Of a DNA stretch of 8,597 nucleotides, positions 1 to 5,915 are shown piece by piece; position 1 is the first letter of the stretch; the number at the start of each line of letters is the position of its first letter. The notes below the pieces were generated by a model. It was given only the letters and a program-made list of their open reading frames with translations. It was not told the DNA's origin and made no database searches. The stretch is from a bacterium. Lineage in GTDB: Bacteria > Vulcanimicrobiota > Xenobia > Xenobiales > Xenobiaceae. A program made the translations under genes and the position numbers. Location of the stretch: contig JALHDH010000127.1 in the NCBI GenBank assembly GCA_022839105.1, positions 1-8,597 on the forward strand, written 5' to 3'.

Positions 1-1
1 G

Positions 2-334
2 CACCGCCTGGCCTATATCGGCACCATCCGGGACGCGGTGTATGACCAGGAGGCCCTGTGCGCCCATCTGCTGGAGGATTTGATGAAAGCCATGCCCCAG
101 GCCACGGCCCAGCGGTATAAGATCAAGGATCTCCAGGCCAGGGGCCACGCGCTGCTGGAGGAGGTCTGCCGGGGCCGGGGCTTTTTGATGCGGGGCGGCG
201 TCTACGACCTGGAACGGGCCTGCGCCGTGATTTTGGACGAGTTCCGGGAGGGGAAGGTGGGCCGCATCACCCTGGAAGCGCCCCCTGTTGCGCCCAAACC
301 CGCCACATCCCCAAAGGAGCCTGTGAATGAGTAA
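2..334 (+). CDS. rbgA: Ribosome biogenesis GTPase RbgA/YlqF, C-terminal part (5' end outside window)
   Basis: The frame is open from base 2 and codes 110 residues before a TAA stop, so this is the 3' end of a gene that starts outside the window. I recognise the C-terminal domain of the circularly permuted GTPase RbgA (YlqF), which assists late assembly of the large ribosomal subunit in the cytoplasm. The visible landmarks are the LAYIGTIRD stretch near the start (families have LAxxGxIKD), the segment RGRGFLMRGGVYDLERA and the ending EFREGKVGRITLE, all in the family order. The GTP-binding motifs lie upstream and cannot be checked. The last 8 bp overlap rnhB, and the rbgA-rnhB order is common in Firmicutes. 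Phe codons lean to TTT in this block, unlike the - strand operon to the right. Family assignment is from memory of the C-terminal domain only. Confidence 0.85.
   Translation, partial: HRLAYIGTIRDAVYDQEALCAHLLEDLMKAMPQATAQRYKIKDLQARGHALLEEVCRGRGFLMRGGVYDLERACAVILDEFREGKVGRITLEAPPVAPKPATSPKEPVNE
314..319 (+). promoter_or_regulatory. Ribosome binding site of rnhB
   Basis: AAGGAG sits 7 nt before the ATG at 327, inside the end of rbgA. It supports the ATG at 327 over the in-frame ATG at 339. Confidence 0.75.
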
Positions 335-701
335 GGGGATGCCCTCCGCCGGAAGGCTGGCGCGTTTTCAGGAACTGGTGGCCCACGACAGGGGCTTTCC
401 CGGCTTTGGCGCGTCCTTGGCGGGCATGGACGAGGCGGGCCGGGGCCCGCTGCTGGGGCCCGTGGTGGCCGCCTGCGTCATCATGCCGCCGGAGCCCCTT
501 TTTCCCTGGGTAGATGACAGCAAAAAGCTTTCCGCCCCCCGGCGGGAAGAGGTATATGAGCAGATTTGCGCCCACGCGCTGTTTGTGGGCGTGGGGGAGG
601 CCAGCGCCCGGGAGATCGACCAGGAGAACATCCTCCGGGCCACCAGGCTGGCCATGACACCGTTCTGGAAGCGCAACTGGACCTGGGCGATGTCCTCGTA
701 G
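327..701 (+). CDS. rnhB: Ribonuclease HII, N-terminal half, cut at a junction
   Basis: RNase HII removes RNA from RNA-DNA hybrids and single ribonucleotides from DNA. The first 110 residues are a clear match: AGMDEAGRGPLLGPVV carries the first two catalytic acids (Asp35, Glu36), followed by the DDSKKLS motif (63-69) and the helix EIDQENILRATRLAM (96-110). Homology stops at about base 656. The frame then reads 14 unrelated residues, antisense to the neighbouring oxidoreductase gene, to a TAG at 699-701. The family is about 200 residues, so half of the catalytic domain is missing, including the later catalytic aspartates, and the product as read here could not be active. The ATG at 327 overlaps rbgA by 8 bp and has a good ribosome site. 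The truncation reflects the join described at 638-660. Confidence 0.92.
   Translation: MSKGMPSAGRLARFQELVAHDRGFPGFGASLAGMDEAGRGPLLGPVVAACVIMPPEPLFPWVDDSKKLSAPRREEVYEQICAHALFVGVGEASAREIDQENILRATRLAMTPFWKRNWTWAMSS
638..660. other. Junction where two convergent genes are both truncated
   Basis: The + strand rnhB frame stays family-like through ATG at 654-656. The - strand oxidoreductase frame stays family-like through about 640. The bases between (roughly GCCACCAGGCTGGCCATG) make sense in both genes, so they may be shared microhomology at a join. Neither gene's 3' half occurs elsewhere in the window. No insertion sequence, tRNA or integrase is present. Phe codons are TTT in 6 of 7 cases to the left and TTC in 6 of 6 in the oxidoreductase to the right. 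Confidence 0.75.
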
Positions 702-1273
702 TCGGAGTAGACCGAGACGCCATTCGCGCTGATGTCCTGGACGGGGGAATTGACCAGGTGGATCAGGATGTCCAGGTCGTGAATCATCAGATCCCACACG
801 ACGCCGACATCGAGGTTCCGATTGGTGGGACACGAACGCCGGCTGCACTCCATCATGATCGGCTGGCCCATGATGTCGCGCAGTTTCATCACGGCCGGGT
901 TGAAGCGCTCGAGGTGCCCCACCTGCAGGACCAGGTTGTGCCTCTTGGAGTAGTCGACCAGTCGCTTGGCCTGGACCAGATCCACGGCGATGGGCTTCTC
1001 GACCAGGACATGGACGCCCCGCTTGAGGAACTCCATCGCCACGGGATAGTGCAGGCTGGTGGGAACCACGATGTTGACCGCGTCGACCTTGTCGAAGAGG
1101 CCCTGGTAGGACTCGAAATACGTGGTATTGAAGCGCGCGGAGCACTGACGGCCCCGCGCCTCCTGGATATCGACCACGCCGACCAGCTCGGTCTGGGGAA
1201 GCTCCGAGTAGATCCGCGCGTGATTGAGGCCCATGCTGCCGATGCCGACGACCCCGACTCGAACCGGTTCCAC
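640..1273 (-). CDS. Gfo/Idh/MocA-family NAD(P)-dependent oxidoreductase, lipid A cluster type, 3' end lost
   Basis: About 206-211 residues of a family that normally has 310-340. The Rossmann fold starts at once (VRVGVVGIGSMGLNHARIY), followed by the VVD end of the second strand, the nicotinamide-binding EKP motif in HVLVEKPIAVD, the VGHLERFNPAV segment, and the WDLMIHDLDIL stretch with the likely catalytic His. The GHxERFNPA variant is typical of members encoded beside lpxA/fabZ, whose characterised relative GnnA oxidises the 3-hydroxyl of UDP-GlcNAc so that an amine can be added, giving amide-linked lipid A. That specific role is inference: no aminotransferase (GnnB) is visible. The start is GTG at 1273, with GGGAGG 7 nt upstream. 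After about base 640 the frame stays open to 368, but only as antisense of rnhB, so the real C-terminus is missing. It is separated from fabZ by 349 bp and may have its own promoter. Confidence 0.9.
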
Positions 1274-1280
1274 GATCAAG

Positions 1281-1286
1281 CCTCCC
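1281..1286 (-). promoter_or_regulatory. Ribosome binding site of the Gfo/Idh gene
   Basis: GGGAGG (CCTCCC on the + strand), 7 nt before the GTG at 1273. It decides this GTG as the start, because an in-frame TTG two codons upstream would be too close to the site. Confidence 0.75.
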
Positions 1287-1453
1287 TTCCGCAGACCGGA
1301 CGCGCCCCGAACCCGGAGTCCGGGGAGGGCGAGCGCAGGATCTGAAGGGCCGTGATTCCCGCCGCCAGGGCGGCTGATTGAAGGTTCACTTCCATTGTCG
1401 TTGTCCGTGCGATGAGGGTCGGGCCAGCAAGCGCCGGGCCCTGCCAGGTGGAA

Positions 1454-1507
1454 CCCCGAAGACGGCGCGACGTTTCCCGACCAGGGGAAATCCCGCCCGG
1501 TTCGGGG
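1454..1507. repeat. Nested inverted repeat (possible structured leader or operator)
   Basis: Outer arms are CCCCGAA (1454-1460) and TTCGGGG (1501-1507), 7 bp. Inner arms are TTTCCC (1473-1478) and GGGAAA (1485-1490), with a 6-nt loop. The inner and outer stems are coaxial, with 12 and 10 nt between them on the two sides. In a - strand transcript this would lie about 180 nt upstream of the GTG at 1273. There is no U-tract, so it is not a standard terminator. Confidence 0.5.
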
Positions 1508-1622
1508 CTGTGCGCTCCACCCCCGGAGACAGCCGGACTCCTGAGGCTTCCAGAATATCCCGCGGGCCTTCGGCGGATCGGAGGGGACTCCTGTGTGGTG
1601 TTTCCAAAGTCGGAACCGGCCC

Positions 1623-2048
1623 TCAGGCCTCCTCCTCCGCAAAGGCGTCCAGGCACAAGGTCAGCACCCCCTCGCTGGCCACCTGCCCGTCGACCTCGGC
1701 GCGGGCTCGGACCCGGCGGCGCTCCCCGTCGGCTTCGATCTCCTGGACCTCCAGATCCAGGCGGTCGCCCGGTTTGACCTGGCGGCGGAACTTCAGGCGA
1801 TCCACGCCGACGAGGCGGGGCCTTCCCTGCCCGTGGTACAGGACCCAGGTCAGTTGCAGGAGGGCCTCGATGGTCAGGACCCCAGGCAGGACCGGATTCC
1901 CGGGGAAATGGCCGCGAAACTGCGGTTCGTTCATGGTGATGTTCTTGTAGCCCCAGGCGCGGCTCCCCTCCACCCCCAGAACCCGATCCAACAAGAGGAA
2001 CGGCGGTCGGTGGGGGATTCGCTCCAGGATCTCAGACCAACCCAGCAT
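1623..2048 (-). CDS. fabZ: 3-hydroxyacyl-ACP dehydratase FabZ
   Basis: A 141-residue hot-dog fold protein of normal FabZ length. It dehydrates (3R)-hydroxyacyl-ACP to trans-2-enoyl-ACP in the cytoplasm, balancing fatty acid elongation against use of hydroxyacyl-ACP by lipid A acyltransferases. The sequence shows IPHRPPFLLLDRV (11-23), the active-site loop GHFPGNPVLPGV with catalytic His47, IEALLQ with catalytic Glu61, and the FRRQVKPGDRL strand (88-97). The ATG at 2048 lies inside lpxC: the two genes overlap by 17 bp in different frames, and AGGAGG (2055-2060) 6 nt upstream is within lpxC. This implies coupled translation. In Bacteroidetes LpxC and FabZ are fused; here they are separate but overlapping. 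The gene is followed by the 349-bp gap, so it may be the last of the tight operon. Confidence 0.97.
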   Translation of the reverse strand: MLGWSEILERIPHRPPFLLLDRVLGVEGSRAWGYKNITMNEPQFRGHFPGNPVLPGVLTIEALLQLTWVLYHGQGRPRLVGVDRLKFRRQVKPGDRLDLEVQEIEADGERRRVRARAEVDGQVASEGVLTLCLDAFAEEEA

Positions 2049-2868
2049 GGGCACCCTCCTTGAGGATCTTCCTGGCCAGTTCCAGATGCAGCCGATGCCC
2101 GGCGCGGACCGCCAGGACCCGAGCCTGGATCGGTCGCCCCAGGAGCGCCAGGTCCCCCAGAAGGTCCAGGACCTTGTGGCGAACCGGTTCGTCGGCAAAG
2201 CGGGGGGGCGACGAGAAGCCACCCGGCCCCCCGATGACCAGAGCGTTGGAGAAGTCGCCTCCCCGAGCCAGGCCGCGCTCCAGGAGGGCCTGGACCTCAT
2301 CCCAGAACCCGAAGGTCCGGGCCGGAGCCAGGGAGGTCTCGAAGCGGTCCTCGGCTGGCCGGAAGCACCATTGCTGAGAGCCGACCAGGGGGTGGGCGAA
2401 GTGGATCGCCGCCTCGAAGGCCGCCTCCTGGGCAGGAAGCGCCAGCACCAGCGACTCCGCGTGGGCGACGAAGACCGGCCGGGTCAGGCTCAGGGGCTCG
2501 ACCGGGGCGGTCTGTTCCACGACTCCGACCCGCAGGAAGCCCTCGACGAAGGGGAGGGCCGAGCCGTCCATGACCGGGACCTCCTCCTCTTGAGTCTCCA
2601 GGATCAGGTTGTCCAGGCCCAGGGCCGCGGCAGCCGCCAAGACGTGCTCGACGGTGGCCACCCGGACCTCGCCATCGCCCAGACTCGTACAGCGATCGGT
2701 GGCCACCACCGACTCCAAGGAGCACGGAATCCGGCGTTCCCGGACCCGGAAGACCCGGCCATGATCCTCTCCGGCGGGCAGGACCCTCAGGGTCGAGGTG
2801 CCTCCGCCGTGCAGACCGACCCCCTCGAAGACGACCGGCCCGGCCAGGGTGCGCTGGAGACGGCTCAA
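2032..2868 (-). CDS. lpxC: UDP-3-O-acyl-N-acetylglucosamine deacetylase LpxC
   Basis: LpxC is the zinc-dependent deacetylase that makes the committed step of lipid A synthesis in the cytoplasm. All key motifs are present in 278 residues (E. coli has 305): QRTL at the start, FEGVGLHGG (14-22), TVEHVLAA with catalytic Glu74 and zinc ligand His75, ARTFGF (183-188), HKVLDLLGDL with zinc ligands His231 and Asp235, and AGH with catalytic His258. It should be active. The start is TTG at 2868, supported by GGAGG 6 nt upstream (2875-2879) and by the family N-terminus beginning right after it. The TTG overlaps the TGA of the upstream exported-protein gene in a TTGA (4-bp overlap), and the 3' end overlaps fabZ by 17 bp. 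A weak start plus coupling suggests its level is tied to translation of the gene before it. Confidence 0.97.
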   Translation of the reverse strand: MSRLQRTLAGPVVFEGVGLHGGGTSTLRVLPAGEDHGRVFRVRERRIPCSLESVVATDRCTSLGDGEVRVATVEHVLAAAAALGLDNLILETQEEEVPVMDGSALPFVEGFLRVGVVEQTAPVEPLSLTRPVFVAHAESLVLALPAQEAAFEAAIHFAHPLVGSQQWCFRPAEDRFETSLAPARTFGFWDEVQALLERGLARGGDFSNALVIGGPGGFSSPPRFADEPVRHKVLDLLGDLALLGRPIQARVLAVRAGHRLHLELARKILKEGAHAGLV

Positions 2869-4682
2869 TTCCGGCCTCCAGACCCGGGAGCCAGGCCAGC
2901 GGGGCCTGCGCCCGCGCCCGAGACGGGGTCCAGGTCGCGAAACTCGAACTGGGCCGGATAATTCGAACTGGCCTCGGGGAAGGTGACCACTTCCACGGTC
3001 CGCGACTCGCCGGGCCCCAACTCGATCCCGGTCAACAAGGCCTCGTTGTGGACCCGACGGAAGGAGGCCTGGAAGACCTGGCCGTCGACCAGGAAGGTCC
3101 CCCCCGCCGGACCGGCCACGGGCCGGAAGTACAACCCGACCCGCCGGGGAACCGGGTAGGGGTTGCGCAACTCGACCAGGGACCTGTACAGGACCCCGAA
3201 GTTCCCGTTGTTGGGCAGCCCCGTCTCGAAGTCGATCAACCAGGGGCTCTCGCCGTAGCGCTGCACCAACGAGTCGCGTCCCACCACGAACTCGCCGTCG
3301 AACTCGAAGAAGGGCTGGGCAAAGACCCCATGAGGGTGGATCTTGAAGGGATTGAAGGGAGCGCCGAGGTGCGGCAGCGGCGAGCCGTCATTGGCGCTGG
3401 GCTGGACGGCGGTGCGCACCTCGACCGTGGCCCGCTCGCCCTCCAGGATCCGGAAGTTGATGAACCCGGTGAGCAGGGCCTTGGGCTGCATGTCGTGGGC
3501 GACCAGTTCCAGGGCCGAGCGGGGGGGCAGGACGACCACGTAGCCGGACTGCAGGGCCAGGGCCTCCAGGAAGCGGCGGGCCGAAGTCTGACCGACGTGC
3601 ACCTCGTTGCGCTCGGGCCCGGCAAACGTGGAACTGACCAGAAGCCGAACCGGTTCGTCGCCGGGATTGGCCACGTTCACCCACAGGTTGCGCCGGACGC
3701 GCAGGTCGTTGAGGTGGGAATACATCAGCCGGGTCGGTTCCTTGCGACTGAAGGTGTACTCCAGGAGGATTCCATCCTGGGTCACCCGTTCGGGCCGATT
3801 GCTGACCAGCAGAAGGTTGGACTCGACCGGTTCCAGGGGCAGGTTGCGCACCACCACGGGAATGGTGGCGCGAACGGGATAGTAGTCCTCACCGCCGGCG
3901 ATGGCCAGCGGAAGCTCCAGGCGCACGACCTGCCCGGAGGGAACCGGTCGGAGATCCAGCGGGCCTGACTCGAGCAGCAGCCGGCAGCCGGGCTGGACCG
4001 TCGAAAGGGTGGCGGCCCCCGACAAGGCGGCCTGCGCCACCATCTGGGCCGGCGCCGGGTTGCCCGTGACCTCCAGCTCGACCTGTCGAGGCAGGGTCCC
4101 GGCCCAGTCCTTGACATGGACCCAGATCACCTCGCGGCCGTGCCCGCGGCGCAGGTCGACCCGGGTCCTGCCGACGGCCGTCCCGACGATCGAGACGGCC
4201 CCCGACTCCTGATCGACGGCGACCTGGACCCCCGAAGAGCCCGGCACGGCTTCCAGGGGACCCTGGGCCAATCCGCTCACCCGCACCACCTGCTCTCCCC
4301 CGACGGGGAGCTCCAGGCGGTTGCGATCCAGGCGGAGCAGCCCGGTGCGGACCACCTTGCGCAGATTTTCGGCCCAGATGGCGGCCAGCGCGGGCGGGTT
4401 GCTGGAGTTCGCCTGGCCCATCTCGGCCGAGACCACCAAGAGCCTCTCCTCCCCCCAGAAAAGGGCCGTCTGCCCCTCGGACTTGCCGACCCGGATGGAC
4501 TCGGCGGGGGCTCCTGAGGTCAGCAGGGCCTCGAGCCGACGCGTCAACTCCGAGGCTTTGGCCTCGTCGGCCAGTCGGAAGACGACCTTCCCGCCCAGGA
4601 GCACGTCGGCGGCCAGGCAGGGATTCCACGGGAGGAAGGCGACAAGCAGCAGCCAGGCTGCTGCAGCGATGCGGAATCTCAT
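2865..4682 (-). CDS. Exported beta-rich protein of unknown function in lipid A operon
   Basis: A 605-residue protein that I do not recognise as a named family. The ATG at 4682 has GAGGAGG 7 nt upstream. Residues 1-25 look like a signal peptide (Arg at 2 and 4, hydrophobic AAAAWLLLVAFL, cleavage near CLAA/D). Residues 26 to about 115 (DVLLGGKVVFRL, then a RLEALL helix, LLVVSAEMGQANSS, and WAENLRKVV) resemble, from memory, an exported domain found before some MscS-like channels. The next 80 or so residues (LELPVGGEQVVRV to GTAVGRTRVDL) look like an Ig-like or pilus/secretin N-terminal beta domain. The remainder is strand-rich, without transmembrane segments, and ends in a Gly/Ala/Pro tail. A segment LWVNVANPGDEPVRLLV recalls adhesion-type or CARDB-like sandwich domains. 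Its place between lpxD and lpxC, with a 4-bp overlap onto lpxC, suggests a role in envelope assembly; this is inference. Periplasmic or surface location is likely. Confidence 0.88.
   Translation of the reverse strand: MRFRIAAAAWLLLVAFLPWNPCLAADVLLGGKVVFRLADEAKASELTRRLEALLTSGAPAESIRVGKSEGQTALFWGEERLLVVSAEMGQANSSNPPALAAIWAENLRKVVRTGLLRLDRNRLELPVGGEQVVRVSGLAQGPLEAVPGSSGVQVAVDQESGAVSIVGTAVGRTRVDLRRGHGREVIWVHVKDWAGTLPRQVELEVTGNPAPAQMVAQAALSGAATLSTVQPGCRLLLESGPLDLRPVPSGQVVRLELPLAIAGGEDYYPVRATIPVVVRNLPLEPVESNLLLVSNRPERVTQDGILLEYTFSRKEPTRLMYSHLNDLRVRRNLWVNVANPGDEPVRLLVSSTFAGPERNEVHVGQTSARRFLEALALQSGYVVVLPPRSALELVAHDMQPKALLTGFINFRILEGERATVEVRTAVQPSANDGSPLPHLGAPFNPFKIHPHGVFAQPFFEFDGEFVVGRDSLVQRYGESPWLIDFETGLPNNGNFGVLYRSLVELRNPYPVPRRVGLYFRPVAGPAGGTFLVDGQVFQASFRRVHNEALLTGIELGPGESRTVEVVTFPEASSNYPAQFEFRDLDPVSGAGAGPAGLAPGSGGRN
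2875..2879 (-). promoter_or_regulatory. Ribosome binding site deciding the TTG start of lpxC
   Basis: GGAGG (CCTCC on the + strand), 6 nt before the TTG at 2868, within the last codons of the upstream gene. Confidence 0.75.
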
Positions 4683-4702
4683 GGGCTGGCCTCCTCGAGG
4701 GG

Positions 4703-5437
4703 TCAGGATTCCCGAACGTCCAGGCGCTCCAGGAGTGCGGGAAGACGGTGGAGCGCGGCCTCCATCCTGGAGACCTCCGCCCGGGGACGCGCCGGGAATC
4801 CGGCCAGGTCCTGATCCGCGGGGAATCGCCGCAAGGCCCCGGCGCGGTCGGCAAGACGGCACCGGTCCCCCAGTTCGGCGCGCATGGCCATGCCGGTCTG
4901 GACCCCCAGCCGGCAATCCTCCCCGATCACCGAGGAACCGGCCACCCCGCTCTGGTCGCCCATCTGGGTCCGGGCCCCGACCTGGCAGTTGTGACCGACC
5001 ATGACCATGGCCCCCAGGACGACCTCCGGTCCGATCCGGGTGGCCCCGGTCGTGGCCCGGTCCACGCAGGCGCCCGGTCCGATCACGGCGCGGTCGCCCA
5101 CCTCGACCTGACCCACCTGGGGGATCTTGAGGTGGCGCCCCTTCTCAAAGACGTAACCGAAACCGTCGGTTCCAAGGACGGCCCCGACCTGGACCCGAAC
5201 CTCCTGCCCCAGGTGGGTCCCGGGCATCAGCACTGCGCCCGGCTCGATCTGGCAGGCTGGACCGACGACGACCCCCGGCCCGACGTAGGCACCCGCCCCG
5301 ACCCGGGTCCCCTCACCGATCCAGGCCCCTTCCTCGATCACGGCACCGGGCCCGACCTCCACGCCCGTCTCGAGCGTGACCCCCGGCATGACGATCGCGG
5401 AAGGATGGACCCCTGTCGGGCTTCCCTGTCCGGTCAT
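4703..5437 (-). CDS. lpxD: LpxD-like hexapeptide acyltransferase, short form
   Basis: LpxD adds the N-linked hydroxyacyl chain to UDP-3-O-acyl-glucosamine. This 244-residue protein carries the left-handed beta-helix of hexapeptide repeats (about 10-200) with the LpxD signatures DGFGY (91-95), HLKIPQVG (102-109), ACVDRATTGATRIG, MVGHN with the catalytic-type His149, and AGSSVIG. The C-terminal helix PARPRAEVSRMEAALHRLP is also LpxD-like. Two things are odd. The roughly 100-residue N-terminal uridine-binding domain of normal LpxD (about 340 residues) is absent, and the 25 bp to the preceding gene leave no room for it. The second conserved His (AGHLxIGD in the family) is Arg186 here (AMRAELGD). 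Activity or substrate may therefore differ. The ATG at 5437 has GGAG 5 nt upstream. The unknown exported-protein gene starts 20 bp after its stop. LpxA is less likely given DGFGY and the C-terminal form. Confidence 0.88.
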   Translation of the reverse strand: MTGQGSPTGVHPSAIVMPGVTLETGVEVGPGAVIEEGAWIGEGTRVGAGAYVGPGVVVGPACQIEPGAVLMPGTHLGQEVRVQVGAVLGTDGFGYVFEKGRHLKIPQVGQVEVGDRAVIGPGACVDRATTGATRIGPEVVLGAMVMVGHNCQVGARTQMGDQSGVAGSSVIGEDCRLGVQTGMAMRAELGDRCRLADRAGALRRFPADQDLAGFPARPRAEVSRMEAALHRLPALLERLDVRES

Positions 5438-5462
5438 GCCTTCTCCCCCAACCGGAAGGAAC

Positions 5463-5915
5463 TCACTGGTTCCTCATCTTCAGGAGGATGTCGGTGGTGA
5501 TGTTCTCTCCGGAGTTGTAGAGCACCGTCGGGTGGTAGGGGGTGTCGATGATCACCATGTCGATCCCCTTGGAGCGGGCCACCTCGCCGGCGGACTCCTG
5601 GATGTCGGCCTGCAGCTTCTGCATGAACTCCCGGACCAGCTTGTCGAAGCGCCCGGAACGCTCGCTGGCCTCCTTGGCCAGCCTCTCCTGCAGTTGCCTC
5701 TTCTCGGCATCCGAGAGTTCCTGCACATTGGGCGGGATCTGCGAATACACGGCGTCGCGCTCCTGCATGAGCAGCACGTTGAGGTCCAGGTACTTGGGGT
5801 TCTCCTGGACGATTCGGGCGGTGTTGACGACCCCGACCGACATCTGGGGGGCCCGGTTGGTGCAGCCGAGAAGTCCGGCCACGAGAAGGAGTGGGAATAC
5901 GACTGCGCGCTTCAT
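5463..5915 (-). CDS. Small OmpH/Skp-like predicted lipoprotein (second of pair)
   Basis: A 150-residue protein with a lipoprotein signal: MKRAVVFPLLLVAGLLGC has lipobox LLGC with Cys18 as the lipidated residue. Thr follows at +2, which under the E. coli Lol rule would send it to the outer membrane. The rest follows the OmpH/Skp plan: strand MSVGVVNTARIVQENPKY, a charged helical hairpin (about 45-108), and the closing module VARSKGIDMVIID...GENITTDIL (112-143). OmpH/Skp proteins are trimeric periplasmic chaperones that hold unfolded outer-membrane proteins; lipid anchoring is not usual for them. The ATG overlaps the TGA of the preceding paralog (ATGA), and GGAGG is 7 nt upstream. The gene is 25 bp before lpxD. 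Chaperone function is inferred from the fold; the paralog may have specialised. Confidence 0.9.
   Translation of the reverse strand: MKRAVVFPLLLVAGLLGCTNRAPQMSVGVVNTARIVQENPKYLDLNVLLMQERDAVYSQIPPNVQELSDAEKRQLQERLAKEASERSGRFDKLVREFMQKLQADIQESAGEVARSKGIDMVIIDTPYHPTVLYNSGENITTDILLKMRNQ

Larger units (their letters stand above)
1274..1622. other. 349-bp intergenic gap between fabZ and the Gfo/Idh gene
   Basis: No convincing gene is found here on either strand. It contains nested inverted repeats (1454-1507), a GCCGCC/GGCGGC palindrome with a 2-nt centre (1361-1374), a CCCGG/CCGGG hairpin (1312-1324), the heptamer CCCCGAA twice (1305-1311, 1454-1460) plus once inverted (1501-1507), and a 9-base direct repeat GGACTCCTG at 1535 and 1585. 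No clear sigma70 promoter or T-tract terminator is seen. In many lipid A operons lpxA would lie in this place; no lpxA-like hexapeptide frame is present. Confidence 0.7.

Noticed and set aside
1361..1374. GCCGCC/GGCGGC palindrome as a terminator
   Set aside because: Two-base centre and no T-tract on either side, so no intrinsic terminator is supported.
1276..1395. 39-codon - strand frame (starting MEVNLQSAALAAG) ending 2 nt before the oxidoreductase GTG
   Set aside because: It has an ATG and tight spacing, but no ribosome binding site and no recognisable similarity. A small leader peptide is possible but not supported.
1535..1593. Direct repeat GGACTCCTG at 1535-1543 and 1585-1593, exactly 50 bp apart
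   Set aside because: Only nine bases, two copies and no symmetry; easily chance in GC-rich DNA, so not called an operator.
368..1642. 424-codon - strand open frame spanning the oxidoreductase, the gap and rnhB antisense
   Set aside because: Only 1273 to about 640 shows family conservation. The part before the GTG at 1273 is gap sequence, and the part after 640 is antisense to real rnhB coding sequence.
2047..2961. 304-codon + strand frame opposite lpxC and the end of the exported-protein gene
   Set aside because: Shadow of a GC-rich gene. The - strand frames carry complete LpxC motifs; the + strand product is rich in Gly/Asp/Gln/Arg with no domain.
3048..3968. 306-codon + strand frame inside the exported-protein gene
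   Set aside because: Same shadow effect: low-complexity composition, no ribosome site, and the opposite frame has a signal peptide and operon-like overlap.
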